Part shown: positions 9,146-18,184 of the stretch, piece by piece
Position numbering within the stretch: position 1 is the first letter of the stretch
Layout: the number at the start of each line of letters is the position of its first letter
Assembly (NCBI GenBank): GCA_964640795.1
Contig: CAZXIN010000013.1
Span: 1-64,000 of the forward strand
DNA from: M269 sp964640795
GTDB lineage: Bacteria; Pseudomonadota; Gammaproteobacteria; Enterobacterales; Alteromonadaceae
DNA length: 64,000 bases
Direction of reading: 5' to 3'
Made by a program: the position numbers and the translations under genes
The notes under the pieces: model-generated
Database searches by the model: none
What the model saw: the letters and a program-made list of their open reading frames with translations, nothing else
Told to the model about the DNA's origin: nothing

Positions 9146-10068
9146 GATGTTACTCCTTCTTCCGTGATCTCTCGGAATACGTCATCCAAGCGCCCTTGTT
9201 CCACAAAAAAGTCATCGATAGGTAGTTGGTTACGATGAATAAGGTCGGTTATTGCAGGTAAAATACTCGCATCACCTTCAGGAAATAAGGTCACTGTGCC
9301 ACTTTTAGGATCAACTTCCATGTCAGCAACACCGGCTAATTCAGCCAATCCAGAAATATCCGATGCGTAACTCATATGCAAGCTAACTGCTTTGTAATAA
9401 CGTGACTTCTTTTGCAACTCTAGAGGCGTACCATCAAATAATTTGCGACCGCCAGAAATAATCATAGCTCGATTGCAGACTGCAGCGACTTCTTCCAAGA
9501 TATGGGTAGAAATGATGACGATTTTTTCTTTGGATAAATTATCTATGAGCTCCCTGACCTGATGCTTCTGATTAGGGTCAAGGCCATCTGTCGGTTCATC
9601 CAAAATAAGAATCTCAGGATCATGAATTATAGCTTGCGCCAAACCAACTCGTCTTTTAAAACCCTTAGACAAATTGTCAATAGACTTGTTTAGTACTGAC
9701 TTAAGATCAACTTGTTCAATCACACTATCTACACGATCACGCTTTTCAGCTCCTCCTAGCCCTCTAATCTCTGCAATAAAACGCAAGAATTGTAGCGGTG
9801 TCATATCACCGTATGATGGCGCCCCTTCAGGCAGATAACCAATCATGGATTGAATTTTTTGTCGTGACCTACTTATATCTAGTCCTGCAACATTGATATC
9901 ACCACTTGTAGGTTGTAAAAAACCCGTTAACATTTTCATAGTGGTGGACTTACCAGCCCCGTTAGGCCCTAAAAAGCCTAAAACCTCACCCGCTTTTACG
10001 TCAAATGACAAGTCATCAACTGCAATAAAATCACCAAACGACTTTGTCAAATTCTTTACCGAAATCAT
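9142..10068 (-). CDS. ABC transporter ATP-binding protein (GldA/NatA-like)
   Basis: A 308-residue nucleotide-binding subunit. Walker A GPNGAGKST is at residues 34-42, the signature reads LSKGF rather than LSGGQ (usual in GldA/NatA-type ATPases), and Walker B ILILDEPTDGLDP and the switch His in ISTHILEE follow. A C-terminal domain of about 80 residues is typical of exporters in this class. The frame opens with a TTG at 10089, but the ATG at 10068 has GAGG at the proper distance and gives the canonical MISVKNLTK start, so I use it. First gene of the four-gene cassette. Confidence 0.93.
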   Translation of the reverse strand: MISVKNLTKSFGDFIAVDDLSFDVKAGEVLGFLGPNGAGKSTTMKMLTGFLQPTSGDINVAGLDISRSRQKIQSMIGYLPEGAPSYGDMTPLQFLRFIAEIRGLGGAEKRDRVDSVIEQVDLKSVLNKSIDNLSKGFKRRVGLAQAIIHDPEILILDEPTDGLDPNQKHQVRELIDNLSKEKIVIISTHILEEVAAVCNRAMIISGGRKLFDGTPLELQKKSRYYKAVSLHMSYASDISGLAELAGVADMEVDPKSGTVTLFPEGDASILPAITDLIHRNQLPIDDFFVEQGRLDDVFREITEEGVTS

Positions 10069-10361
10069 AATGTCCTCATCATGAACCAATTGTTTACTTA
10101 ACTCTGGCTACACTGTTGAAAAGGTAGCTACTATACCAACCCATATTGGTATTATTTTTAAAACAAGCGCATGCATACTCTGAAAAGCAAGTGCGCTAGA
10201 ATAAGCCAAAAATAAATAATAACGAACAGAAAAATTTCAAGAGATGAATATGCATCTTCACGACAATATTTGTCGCTAACTGCATGAGACAATAAGCATC
10301 TGCTGCACATGTATAATTTAAATATTTACATCCAACTAATAGAAGACCAACCCATTCAATT
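10069..10361. other. divergent intergenic region (ABC cassette / trmO)
   Basis: A 293-bp A+T-rich interval between divergent genes. It contains a perfect 7-bp inverted repeat ATACCAA-CCCATA-TTGGTAT at 10133-10152 followed by a T-rich stretch, which could be an operator or a weak terminator-like hairpin. No open frame here looks real. Confidence 0.4.
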
Positions 10362-11084
10362 ATGACTGAAACCAACATGCCCTCTTTCAACATTAAACCT
10401 ATAGGGGTGATATCGACGCCTTTTAAACAAAAGTTTGGTATCCCTAGGCAATCCGGTTTAGTCCAAGAAGCTAATGGGACTATCCATATCAGTGAACCTT
10501 ACAATGACATCAATGCATTCCGAGGATTGGAGCAATTTAGCCACATTTGGTTGATTTTTCACTTTCACAAACACGCTGACAGGCCGTGGTCGCCACTGAT
10601 TCGCCCTCCAAGATTAGGTGGCAATGAAAAAGTCGGTGTTTTTGCTAGTCGCAGTACATTTCGTCCAAACGGTTTAGGGCAATCTGTTGTCAGGCTTGAA
10701 AACATAAAAAACTCAGAAGGCAATATCACTTTAACAGTCTCAGGTATCGACTTACTTGATGAAACACCTATCTTAGACATTAAGCCATACATCCCATATT
10801 CAGACAGTATTAAAGGCGCATCAGCAGGTTATGCGAACACTGCGCCTTATAGCCACTATCAAACTGTTTTCAGTCAAACAGCAACCAAACAACTGGTATC
10901 GATATCAAATATATACCCCAAGTTAGCTGAACTCATCAGTCAATTGCTGTCACATGACCCTCGCCCTGCTTACAAAAAGGTGGACGACAATACAGAATAT
11001 CGGATGCAGCTCTATCATTATGATGTGGTATGGGTTTGCCAAAATGAAACCAATATCGTCCAAAGTATTGTTGATCTTGGCTGA
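10362..11084 (+). CDS. trmO: tRNA (N6-threonylcarbamoyladenosine37-N6)-methyltransferase TrmO (TsaA/YaeB)
   Basis: TrmO uses SAM to methylate t6A37 in tRNA-Thr. The 240 residues agree with E. coli TrmO (235). Family blocks visible are PIGVISTPFKQKFGIPRQ at the N terminus, FSHIWLIFHFH, RPPRLGG, GVFASRSTFRPNGLG and the KPYIPYSD segment. A start at residue 6 (MPSFN, 10377) is also possible. It lies just upstream of proS on the same strand; trmO and proS are also neighbours in E. coli, which supports both assignments. Confidence 0.93.
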   Translation: MTETNMPSFNIKPIGVISTPFKQKFGIPRQSGLVQEANGTIHISEPYNDINAFRGLEQFSHIWLIFHFHKHADRPWSPLIRPPRLGGNEKVGVFASRSTFRPNGLGQSVVRLENIKNSEGNITLTVSGIDLLDETPILDIKPYIPYSDSIKGASAGYANTAPYSHYQTVFSQTATKQLVSISNIYPKLAELISQLLSHDPRPAYKKVDDNTEYRMQLYHYDVVWVCQNETNIVQSIVDLG

Positions 11085-11159
11085 AAAAATAAAAATACGT
11101 AAAATCTCATGAATTATTGCATTTCTTATTAATTGTGACTGTCAGACATGCTACCTCGC

Positions 11160-11168
11160 TGGTAGAAT
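11160..11168 (+). promoter_or_regulatory. candidate extended -10 promoter of proS
   Basis: TGG followed by TAGAAT (11163-11168) is an extended -10 element 35 bp before the proS start. The -35 position (TGTCAG at 17 bp) is poor, as allowed for extended -10 promoters. Confidence 0.4.
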
Positions 11169-11202
11169 AGCCCCTTTTTTACACGAGCAATCCCGAGATA
11201 TC

Positions 11203-12918
11203 ATGCGCACAAGTCAGTATTTATTGTCCACTCAGAAAGAAACACCAGCCGGTGCCGAAATTATCAGCCACCAACTCATGTTGAGAGCCGGTTTGGTTCG
11301 TAAACTTGCTTCTGGGCTTTACACCTGGCTACCGACAGGCTTACGCGTACTGAATAAAATCAGCCAGATTGTCAGAGAAGAGATGACAAACGCAGGTAGT
11401 GTCGAAATCTTAATGCCTGTTGTACAGCCAGCTGATATTTGGCAAGAGTCTGGTCGTTGGGACATGTATGGTCCTGAATTACTCAGAGTAAAAGACCGAC
11501 ATATGCGTGACTTTGTCTTAGGCCCAACGCATGAAGAAGTCGTCACAGAACTAGTCGACAAAGAAATCAGCAGCTACAAACAATTACCACTTAACCTTTT
11601 CCAGATTCAGACTAAGTTCCGTGATGAAGTCCGCCCACGTTTTGGCGTCATGCGTAGCCGAGAATTTATCATGAAAGATGCATACTCTTTCCATACAGAT
11701 GATGAAAGCCTTGATAAGACATACCAAGATATGTATCAAGCTTATTGCAATGTATTTGATCGTATTGGACTTACCTACCGACCTGTCATCGCAGACAACG
11801 GCTCTATTGGTGGCAGCGCATCTCATGAGTTCCATGTACTCGCCGATTCAGGAGAAGATGCAATTGCCTTTAGCACAGGTTCGGACTATGCAGCCAATGT
11901 TGAAATGGCAGAAGCATTAACACCAACCAGCAATAAGCCAGAAGCCTCACAGGAAAAAAGTACGGTTGATACTCCCAACGCAAAATCTATCGATGAGGTT
12001 TGCAAAACGCTGTCTATTGAAGCAAATGGAATCGTAAAAACACTGATTGTTGTTGGCTCAGATGAAGACGGGGAACAAGCTGGCCTTGTTGCATTAGTTG
12101 TAAGAGGAGATCATCACCTCAATGAGCTTAAAGCGGAGAAACTAGCGGGTGTTTTCAGTCCATTAACCATGGCATCAGATACTCAAATAGAAACAGTACT
12201 GAATTGCCAAGCCGGTTCAATTGGCCCTTGTGGCTTATCAATGCCAATTATAGTAGACCGTTCAGCCGCTCACTTGAGTGATTTCACTTGTGGAGCTAAT
12301 GAGAACGGTAAGCATCTATCAGGTGTTAATTGGGATCGAGATATACAAGATTATACAGTAGCCGACATCCGCAATATTCAGGCAGGTGATCCATCCCCTT
12401 GTGGTCAGGGAGAGATAGATATCAAGCGAGGTATAGAAGTCGGTCATATATTCCAGCTTGGCGATAAATACTCTCAAGCCATGAATTGCGGTGTTCTGAA
12501 TGAAAATGGAAAGCACCAACTACTAACCATGGGATGTTATGGCATAGGTATAACAAGAATTGCTGCAGCTGCTATAGAACAAAACCACGATAAACATGGC
12601 ATTATCTGGCCGGAGGCCATTGCTCCTTTTAAAATTGTTATTATTCCGATGAACATGCATAAGTCTCACCGTATTAAAGATGTAGCAGAGAATATTTATA
12701 CCAAATTAAAGGGTGCCAATATCGAAGTGTTGTTCGATGATAGAAAGGAGCGTCCAGGTGTCATGTTTAACGACATGGAGTTAATCGGCGTTCCACATAC
12801 ATTGATTATTGGTGAACGTAACCTAGATGAAAATAATATCGAGTATAAGAACCGTGCAACAGGCGAAAAGCAGTTGGTGAACATTGACAACATCGATGAG
12901 TTCATCAAAACAATTTAA
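11203..12918 (+). CDS. proS: prolyl-tRNA synthetase
   Basis: Class II aminoacyl-tRNA synthetase charging tRNA-Pro, 571 residues as in E. coli (572). The N terminus MRTSQYLLSTQKETPAGAE is typical of bacterial-type ProRS. Motif 2 lies in the FRDEVRPRFGVMRSREF block, and motif 3 in CYGIGITRIAAAAIE. An insertion of about 160 residues (roughly 235-390, including GSIGPCGL) is the YbaK-like editing domain that clears Ala-tRNA-Pro. The anticodon-binding domain ends the protein. A hairpin terminator follows the stop. Confidence 0.98.
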   Translation: MRTSQYLLSTQKETPAGAEIISHQLMLRAGLVRKLASGLYTWLPTGLRVLNKISQIVREEMTNAGSVEILMPVVQPADIWQESGRWDMYGPELLRVKDRHMRDFVLGPTHEEVVTELVDKEISSYKQLPLNLFQIQTKFRDEVRPRFGVMRSREFIMKDAYSFHTDDESLDKTYQDMYQAYCNVFDRIGLTYRPVIADNGSIGGSASHEFHVLADSGEDAIAFSTGSDYAANVEMAEALTPTSNKPEASQEKSTVDTPNAKSIDEVCKTLSIEANGIVKTLIVVGSDEDGEQAGLVALVVRGDHHLNELKAEKLAGVFSPLTMASDTQIETVLNCQAGSIGPCGLSMPIIVDRSAAHLSDFTCGANENGKHLSGVNWDRDIQDYTVADIRNIQAGDPSPCGQGEIDIKRGIEVGHIFQLGDKYSQAMNCGVLNENGKHQLLTMGCYGIGITRIAAAAIEQNHDKHGIIWPEAIAPFKIVIIPMNMHKSHRIKDVAENIYTKLKGANIEVLFDDRKERPGVMFNDMELIGVPHTLIIGERNLDENNIEYKNRATGEKQLVNIDNIDEFIKTI

Positions 12919-12931
12919 CCTACCCGTCTAG

Positions 12932-12951
12932 AGGCGCTAAACGCGCCTTTT
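12932..12951 (+). terminator. intrinsic terminator of proS
   Basis: AGGCGC (12932-12937), five-base loop, GCGCCT (12943-12948), then TTT. It is a short G+C-rich stem with a T-run 14 bp after the proS stop. Confidence 0.75.
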
Positions 12952-13081
12952 CCAATGACTCAGTACATAAGTTAGCCAGCTTACAAAGCTTTGTTTTAAA
13001 CGAATTAAGATTATTATGTGCTGAGAAAGATGCTAATCTTAGGCACAAGATGATTTTAACTTTTCACAAGCCTTTTTCTCT

Positions 13082-13921
13082 ATGAAACTCACATTTTATG
13101 GTGTACGTGGTTCGATACCTACTCCGGGTAAAGAATACGCAAAATATGGCGGTAACACTGCATGCGTTCATGTGGAGCTCAATGACGGTACAGATATTAT
13201 CTTGGATGCGGGGACTGGTATAAAAAACCTAGGGACGAAACTCGCTGATAAAACATCCGATATTCATCTATTGTTAACCCACAATCACTGGGATCATATA
13301 CAAGGCTTTCCCTTTTTTACTCCTATCTATCAGGCAGGTAGAGTTATTCATATCACGCCAGGCAAAACGACCTTAGATGAACCTAATGCAGTGTTAACAC
13401 AGATGTCTGGTAGTGTGTTCCCTGTCAATTATCAATCACTAGCATCGGATATTCGTTTAAATAAAATTCCTGCGAACATAAACCAATGGACTATAGGCTC
13501 CGCGTGTATCACTCGCCACCCAATGAACCATCCTGGAGGTGGCAGCTCTTTTGTGATTGAAGCAGATGGTACCAAATTAGCTTATATAACAGACAATGAG
13601 CTATACCCTCCCTACAAAAAAGAGAGTGACTTTCTTGAGTGGGTAAAGTTCGCAAGTCAGGCAGACCTTATTATTCATGATGCACAATATATGTTGAGTG
13701 ACATGCCAGCAAAATCTGGCTGGGGACACTCCGTCGCTGAAGAAACAGTTAAATTAGGTATGGCGTCAAGAGCTAAGCGTTTAGCCTTATATAGTCATGA
13801 TCATACCCGCACGGACGTTGAGATTGAACAAGTAGTAGCACATTGCCACTCGGTTATTGAAGCAGTGGAATCCGACTTGGAGCTTTTTGCCTCAAGAGAA
13901 GGTCTAACCGTCGAGCTTTAA
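13082..13921 (+). CDS. metallo-beta-lactamase-fold hydrolase
   Basis: A 279-residue soluble MBL-fold protein. The metal signature HNHWDH is at residues 67-72, with further ligands in NHPGGGSSF and AYITDNE and a late LYSHDH. The N terminus FYGVRGSIPTPG is characteristic of a subgroup of MBL proteins related to cyclic-nucleotide phosphodiesterase/RNase Z-like enzymes. A phosphodiester substrate is likely, but no substrate can be named. It lies 12 bp upstream of the patatin gene, so the two probably form an operon. Confidence 0.85.
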   Translation: MKLTFYGVRGSIPTPGKEYAKYGGNTACVHVELNDGTDIILDAGTGIKNLGTKLADKTSDIHLLLTHNHWDHIQGFPFFTPIYQAGRVIHITPGKTTLDEPNAVLTQMSGSVFPVNYQSLASDIRLNKIPANINQWTIGSACITRHPMNHPGGGSSFVIEADGTKLAYITDNELYPPYKKESDFLEWVKFASQADLIIHDAQYMLSDMPAKSGWGHSVAEETVKLGMASRAKRLALYSHDHTRTDVEIEQVVAHCHSVIEAVESDLELFASREGLTVEL

Positions 13922-13933
13922 ACAAGGGAATTC

Positions 13934-15061
13934 ATGGACCGTAATCAATATGCACTATTACTTTCTGGTGGTGGCGCTAGAGCGTCTTATCAAGTTGGTG
14001 TATTAAAAGCCATATCAACCTTTTTACCCAGAAACCAAAGTATCCCATTCCCTGTTATTTGCGGTAATTCAGCAGGTGCGATTAATGCAACCAGCTTAGC
14101 GTGTTACGCTTCTTGCTATCACTTAGGGGTTAGGAAACTAGAGTGGATTTGGCGTAACTTTCGTACGGATCAAGTCTACCAAACACAATTCAATCATGTT
14201 TTATCATACATACTTAAGCATGGGTTACGCAGACTACAATCGGAGCAAGCACACAGTTCACCCAGCAGCCTACTAAACAATCAACCCTTAAGACACTTAC
14301 TACGTAAAACACTAAAATTACGCCGTATTGATCAAAATATACTAAATGGTCACCTACGTGCGATTAGCATTATGGGCTCTAACTACAGCACCCATGAAAG
14401 TATCAGTTTTTATCAAAGTTCTACGGATATTCAACCTTGGGTTAGACAAAAAAGGCGTGGTATACCCACAGCGATTGACATTGAACACCTAATGGCTTCT
14501 TCTGCTATCCCTATTGTCTTTCCTACCGTTAAGATTGATAGTGAATTCTATGGTGATGGTTCTGTTCATCAGCTGTCACCTTTAAGTGCTCCTATACACC
14601 TAGGTGCAGAAAAGATCTTCGTTATTGGTGTCGAACAGCCGCATAAGTTTAATCAATTTGCCAATTCAGATCGTTACCCAAGCACTGCAGCCGTTGCTGG
14701 ACACTTATTAGATACAATTTTCTCAGATACGCTCAGTTCTGATATCGAACGTATGCAAAGAGTGAATGAAACCTTGAGTTTGTTAACACCAAAACAGCAA
14801 GCCAAAACACATTTAAAACCTGTTGAGTGCTTAGTCATTAACCCTAGTCGTAACTTTACCGAGCTCGCCAATGATCACTATCGTTTGCTACCTGCTGGGA
14901 TCAGGGGGCTATTAAAAATCATCGGTGTAAAACCCGACTCAGAGTCAAGCTTGCTAAGCTATCTTTTGTTTGAAAAAGAGTTTTGTCAGCAACTGATAGA
15001 GATTGGGTTTCAAGATGGCCTAGCGCGTCAAGATGATATTCGACAGTTTCTAGAAATATAG
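13934..15061 (+). CDS. patatin-like phospholipase
   Basis: A 375-residue patatin-family serine hydrolase. The oxyanion loop GGGAR is near residues 12-16, the nucleophile elbow is GNSAG with Ser46, and the catalytic Asp is in YGDGSV near residue 208, completing the Ser-Asp dyad. Patatins hydrolyse acyl ester bonds of phospholipids or neutral lipids. No signal peptide is visible, suggesting a cytosolic or peripheral membrane location. AAGGG precedes the ATG at good spacing. It is convergent with the antiporter gene, with only 24 bp between the stops. Confidence 0.9.
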   Translation: MDRNQYALLLSGGGARASYQVGVLKAISTFLPRNQSIPFPVICGNSAGAINATSLACYASCYHLGVRKLEWIWRNFRTDQVYQTQFNHVLSYILKHGLRRLQSEQAHSSPSSLLNNQPLRHLLRKTLKLRRIDQNILNGHLRAISIMGSNYSTHESISFYQSSTDIQPWVRQKRRGIPTAIDIEHLMASSAIPIVFPTVKIDSEFYGDGSVHQLSPLSAPIHLGAEKIFVIGVEQPHKFNQFANSDRYPSTAAVAGHLLDTIFSDTLSSDIERMQRVNETLSLLTPKQQAKTHLKPVECLVINPSRNFTELANDHYRLLPAGIRGLLKIIGVKPDSESSLLSYLLFEKEFCQQLIEIGFQDGLARQDDIRQFLEI

Positions 15062-15085
15062 TCAACGAATAAAGGTCAATAAGCC

Positions 15086-17050
15086 CTAGAGGCCTTCTAG
15101 GATAATCTTTTCAGCTTTCTCTACTCTGCGTGGCTTACCTGAAATAACTAACACATCGCCATCTTGTAAAGTGAATTGCGTTATTGGGCTGATGTACTCT
15201 TCATCACCCCGTCGAATAGACCTAAGCTCCACTCGCATGCCTCCAAAATCGACTTGCTCGACCGTTTTATTATTCACATAAGCATCATGTGTCAATACGA
15301 TGGCGTGCATAAACTCTTGAGTGCCCTTCTTTTCGTAATTGACCTCTGTTGTTTCACCAGGAAAAAAGCCATGCATATGGCCATAGTGTTCTTTTCTCTC
15401 GGTTCTAACTCGCTTTAAGATTCTTGACATAGGTACATGACATAAATGCAAAACTTGCGAGACTAACATCAAGCTACCCTCTAGAATCTCTGGAACCACT
15501 TGCGATGCACCAGCATCGTATAGTTCTTCCAAATGTTGGTCTTGACGCGTCCTTACAACAACCGGAGTTTTGGGAGCTAATTGCTTAATAACGTTAATAA
15601 TTTGCATTGCTTTCTTGTGATCATCGAAGGTCACAATAACCAGTTTGGCAGCATTTAACCCAGCACTGATCAGTATGTCTTTTTGTCTAACATCTCCAAA
15701 CAATATCGGCTCACCAGCAACACGAGCTTCCTGAACACGAGAAGGATCCATATCAATAACAACATAAGGGACTGACTCAAGTTTTAATAAACGGCTCACA
15801 GATTGCCCAACCCGCCCAAAACCCAAAATTATTGCCGGTTCACTCCCTAGTTCTAGTTTTTTATCGAAATCCTTATCTATCATCGAGTCGTCTCGCACGA
15901 AAAACCGGACTAACTCTTTGCTATGAGCCACTAGCCAAGGGGTTAATGCCATACTGATAATCCCTACACTCATAAGAAAAGACGATTGTGCAGTTGATAG
16001 TATTCCTTCATCCGCCGCTAGCGCTGCGATAACAAAGCTAAATTCTCCCATTTGGCATAATTTAAGTGCAGCCCCCCATCCATCTTTTCCCGGAGCTCGT
16101 CCAATAAAGGCAGCGAGCCGGATTAGCAGCAACTTACCCAACATCAGCAAGCATAAACTAAGTATCGCCCAATACCATTGTTGAGCTAAACTACCCAAGT
16201 CTAGACGCATACCAACAGTGATAAAGAACAAACCCATCAAGATATCTCTGAATGGTCTAATATCGGCTTCAAGCTGATGTTTGTATTGACTCTCACCTAA
16301 CATCATCCCAGCCAAAAACGCACCTAAAGCCATAGACAAACCAAACCAAGCAGTAAAACCACCCGCGAGCAAAATAACCAGCAAAGTAGTGAGTACAAAC
16401 ATTTCATCAGTTCGTGTTCTCGCAACTTCTGCAAATAACTTAGGCAATATCCACTTACCGGCAGACAAAAGAACGATGAACACTACGATACCTTTAACTA
16501 ACGACATCGCTATCGCACTAGACAAACTCTGGTCACTATCAGCAGCTAACAAAGGAATAATGATTAGCATAGGAACAACAGCAAGATCCTGAAACAAGAG
16601 AATACTCACCGACATTTGCGATCTTGCCGTATGCAGGATACCAAGTTCCGTCACTTGTTTGATAACGATAGCCGTAGAGGATAAGGCCACCATACAACCT
16701 ACAACAAAGGAAACACCGTTGTTAGCTCCGAGTAACCTCGATATGAGATAAAAAGTAATGAGTGTAATAACGGTTTGAGCCAAGCCCACGCCAAATACTA
16801 AATGACGCATTGCAAACATACGTGGAAGAGAAAACTCCAACCCTAAAGAAAAAAGCAAAAACACCACACCTAGCTCTGCAATAAAATGGAACTCTTCGGG
16901 AGTTTCATATATCCCCAATAGTGCAGGTCCAGCTAAAACGCCACAATTTAGGTAAGCAAGAATAGGCGGCAAATTTATACGCCTGAAAAGCCATACATTA
17001 AAAATGGCTACCGTCATCAACAACAATATATGTAAGAAATTATCCTGCAT
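15086..17050 (-). CDS. CPA2-family monovalent cation:proton antiporter with RCK domains (KefB/C/YbaL-like)
   Basis: A 654-residue inner-membrane protein with about 12 helices in the first 380 residues (Na+/H+ exchanger fold). A cytosolic TrkA-N/RCK domain follows, with nucleotide motif GFGRVGQS near residue 407, and a TrkA-C domain covers the last 80 residues. Such proteins move K+ or Na+ against protons and are gated by nucleotide or metabolite binding to the RCK domain. I do not assign KefB versus KefC: the context lacks a KefF/KefG partner, and the architecture also fits YbaL. Confidence 0.88.
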   Translation of the reverse strand: MQDNFLHILLLMTVAIFNVWLFRRINLPPILAYLNCGVLAGPALLGIYETPEEFHFIAELGVVFLLFSLGLEFSLPRMFAMRHLVFGVGLAQTVITLITFYLISRLLGANNGVSFVVGCMVALSSTAIVIKQVTELGILHTARSQMSVSILLFQDLAVVPMLIIIPLLAADSDQSLSSAIAMSLVKGIVVFIVLLSAGKWILPKLFAEVARTRTDEMFVLTTLLVILLAGGFTAWFGLSMALGAFLAGMMLGESQYKHQLEADIRPFRDILMGLFFITVGMRLDLGSLAQQWYWAILSLCLLMLGKLLLIRLAAFIGRAPGKDGWGAALKLCQMGEFSFVIAALAADEGILSTAQSSFLMSVGIISMALTPWLVAHSKELVRFFVRDDSMIDKDFDKKLELGSEPAIILGFGRVGQSVSRLLKLESVPYVVIDMDPSRVQEARVAGEPILFGDVRQKDILISAGLNAAKLVIVTFDDHKKAMQIINVIKQLAPKTPVVVRTRQDQHLEELYDAGASQVVPEILEGSLMLVSQVLHLCHVPMSRILKRVRTERKEHYGHMHGFFPGETTEVNYEKKGTQEFMHAIVLTHDAYVNNKTVEQVDFGGMRVELRSIRRGDEEYISPITQFTLQDGDVLVISGKPRRVEKAEKIILEGL

Positions 17051-17174
17051 TCAATGTCAATGTCCGTTTCATACAATCAAACCTCGTCATGAAAAATAAA
17101 AAACAGTTTAGGCACGATGCTTGCTTTAAGTTATTCAATCATTACCTGAACTAAGTTGTCGCCAAATATTTGGC

Positions 17175-17180
17175 AGGAGG
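17175..17180 (+). promoter_or_regulatory. Shine-Dalgarno deciding a TTG start
   Basis: AGGAGG ends 5 nt before the TTG at 17186. This perfect site selects that TTG over the earlier TTG at 17156, which has no ribosome binding site. Confidence 0.75.
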
Positions 17181-17185
17181 TACCG

Positions 17186-18052
17186 TTGGAACAATATAAT
17201 CCTATCTACGATAGCACAGCTAACGATGGATTCTATGATTTTAGCCGACAAGATAACGGCTTGAACGACGCGGCATTGAGCTCTGTGGTATTGGAACTAA
17301 CCAGCAGCATTGATATAAAGCAGTTGCTTAGTGTCTACTTTAAGCAACTCCAAAAGTTCACCTGTGTCAAAGGCATCTGTTTACAGTTTGATGATGAGCG
17401 CATGACTCGAGGCAATGTAGCTCCCGACATGCAATCACATAAGTTAGATTATCAACAAACAAGTAATGCCCATGTTAGTGTTACTTACTATGATGCGAAA
17501 CTAGCAGGTATTCGTGATTGGAAGTACCTTCAAGCTTTGCATAAATGCTTTACTAATCCGTTAAAAAACGCACTCGAACATCTGGCTGTCAAACGTTTGG
17601 CAACAAAAGATCACCTGACATCACTTGGTAATCGGGTCTCTTACGAAGAAACACTAAACAAGTTAATGAGTCGTGCGTACCGAAAAGGAGACTGTTTTTC
17701 GTTACTCGCAATCGACCTTAACAAGTTTAAAGCAGTCAATGATACCTATGGTCATCAAGCAGGTGATAAAGTCCTCAGCATATTCTCTCAAACCATACAG
17801 GAATGTTTGCGCGATATAGATCATGCATTTAGATTGGGTGGCGATGAGTTTTGTTGCCTACTAGTTGATATCGAGGAAGAAGAAAGTCAGCTTGTTATTG
17901 AGCGTATTCACAAGGCTGTTGAAGAAAATGAGCTGCTCAAAGAATACAACGTAAGTTGCAGTATCGGCTACGCTACTTTTGACAAGCTAGATACGGTCGA
18001 TACATTGTTCGCTCGTGCAGATGTTGACCTATACAGCCACAAAAAAGCATAG
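17186..18052 (+). CDS. GGDEF diguanylate cyclase
   Basis: A 288-residue enzyme predicted to make c-di-GMP from two GTP. The N-terminal 120 residues have no recognised sensor domain; the GGDEF domain starts near residue 150 (DHLTSLGNR). The active motif GGDEF is intact at residues 218-222, and the inhibitory I-site RDID sits exactly five residues upstream, so product inhibition is likely. The start is the TTG at 17186 behind a perfect AGGAGG. It has no membrane segment. The gene stands alone, divergent from the antiporter and convergent with tilS. Confidence 0.9.
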   Translation: MEQYNPIYDSTANDGFYDFSRQDNGLNDAALSSVVLELTSSIDIKQLLSVYFKQLQKFTCVKGICLQFDDERMTRGNVAPDMQSHKLDYQQTSNAHVSVTYYDAKLAGIRDWKYLQALHKCFTNPLKNALEHLAVKRLATKDHLTSLGNRVSYEETLNKLMSRAYRKGDCFSLLAIDLNKFKAVNDTYGHQAGDKVLSIFSQTIQECLRDIDHAFRLGGDEFCCLLVDIEEEESQLVIERIHKAVEENELLKEYNVSCSIGYATFDKLDTVDTLFARADVDLYSHKKA

Positions 18053-18100
18053 TGTTATCGTAATGTATCCACTGTAGTAACAACACTTTGACGCTGTATA

Positions 18101-18127
18101 TTTGCCGCTTACTTAATAAGTGGCAAA
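18101..18127. terminator. bidirectional hairpin between convergent diguanylate cyclase and tilS
   Basis: TTTGCCGCTTA (18101-18111) pairs with TAAGTGGCAAA (18117-18127) through one G-U pair, with a five-base loop. A-rich/T-rich arms give a short U-run on the minus-strand transcript's upstream side only, so efficiency is uncertain. Confidence 0.5.
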
Positions 18128-18184
18128 AAGCTGCCGCCCCTGTCAGTATATTGCGACGCTTTTTTACCTTATCCACAACAGAAC

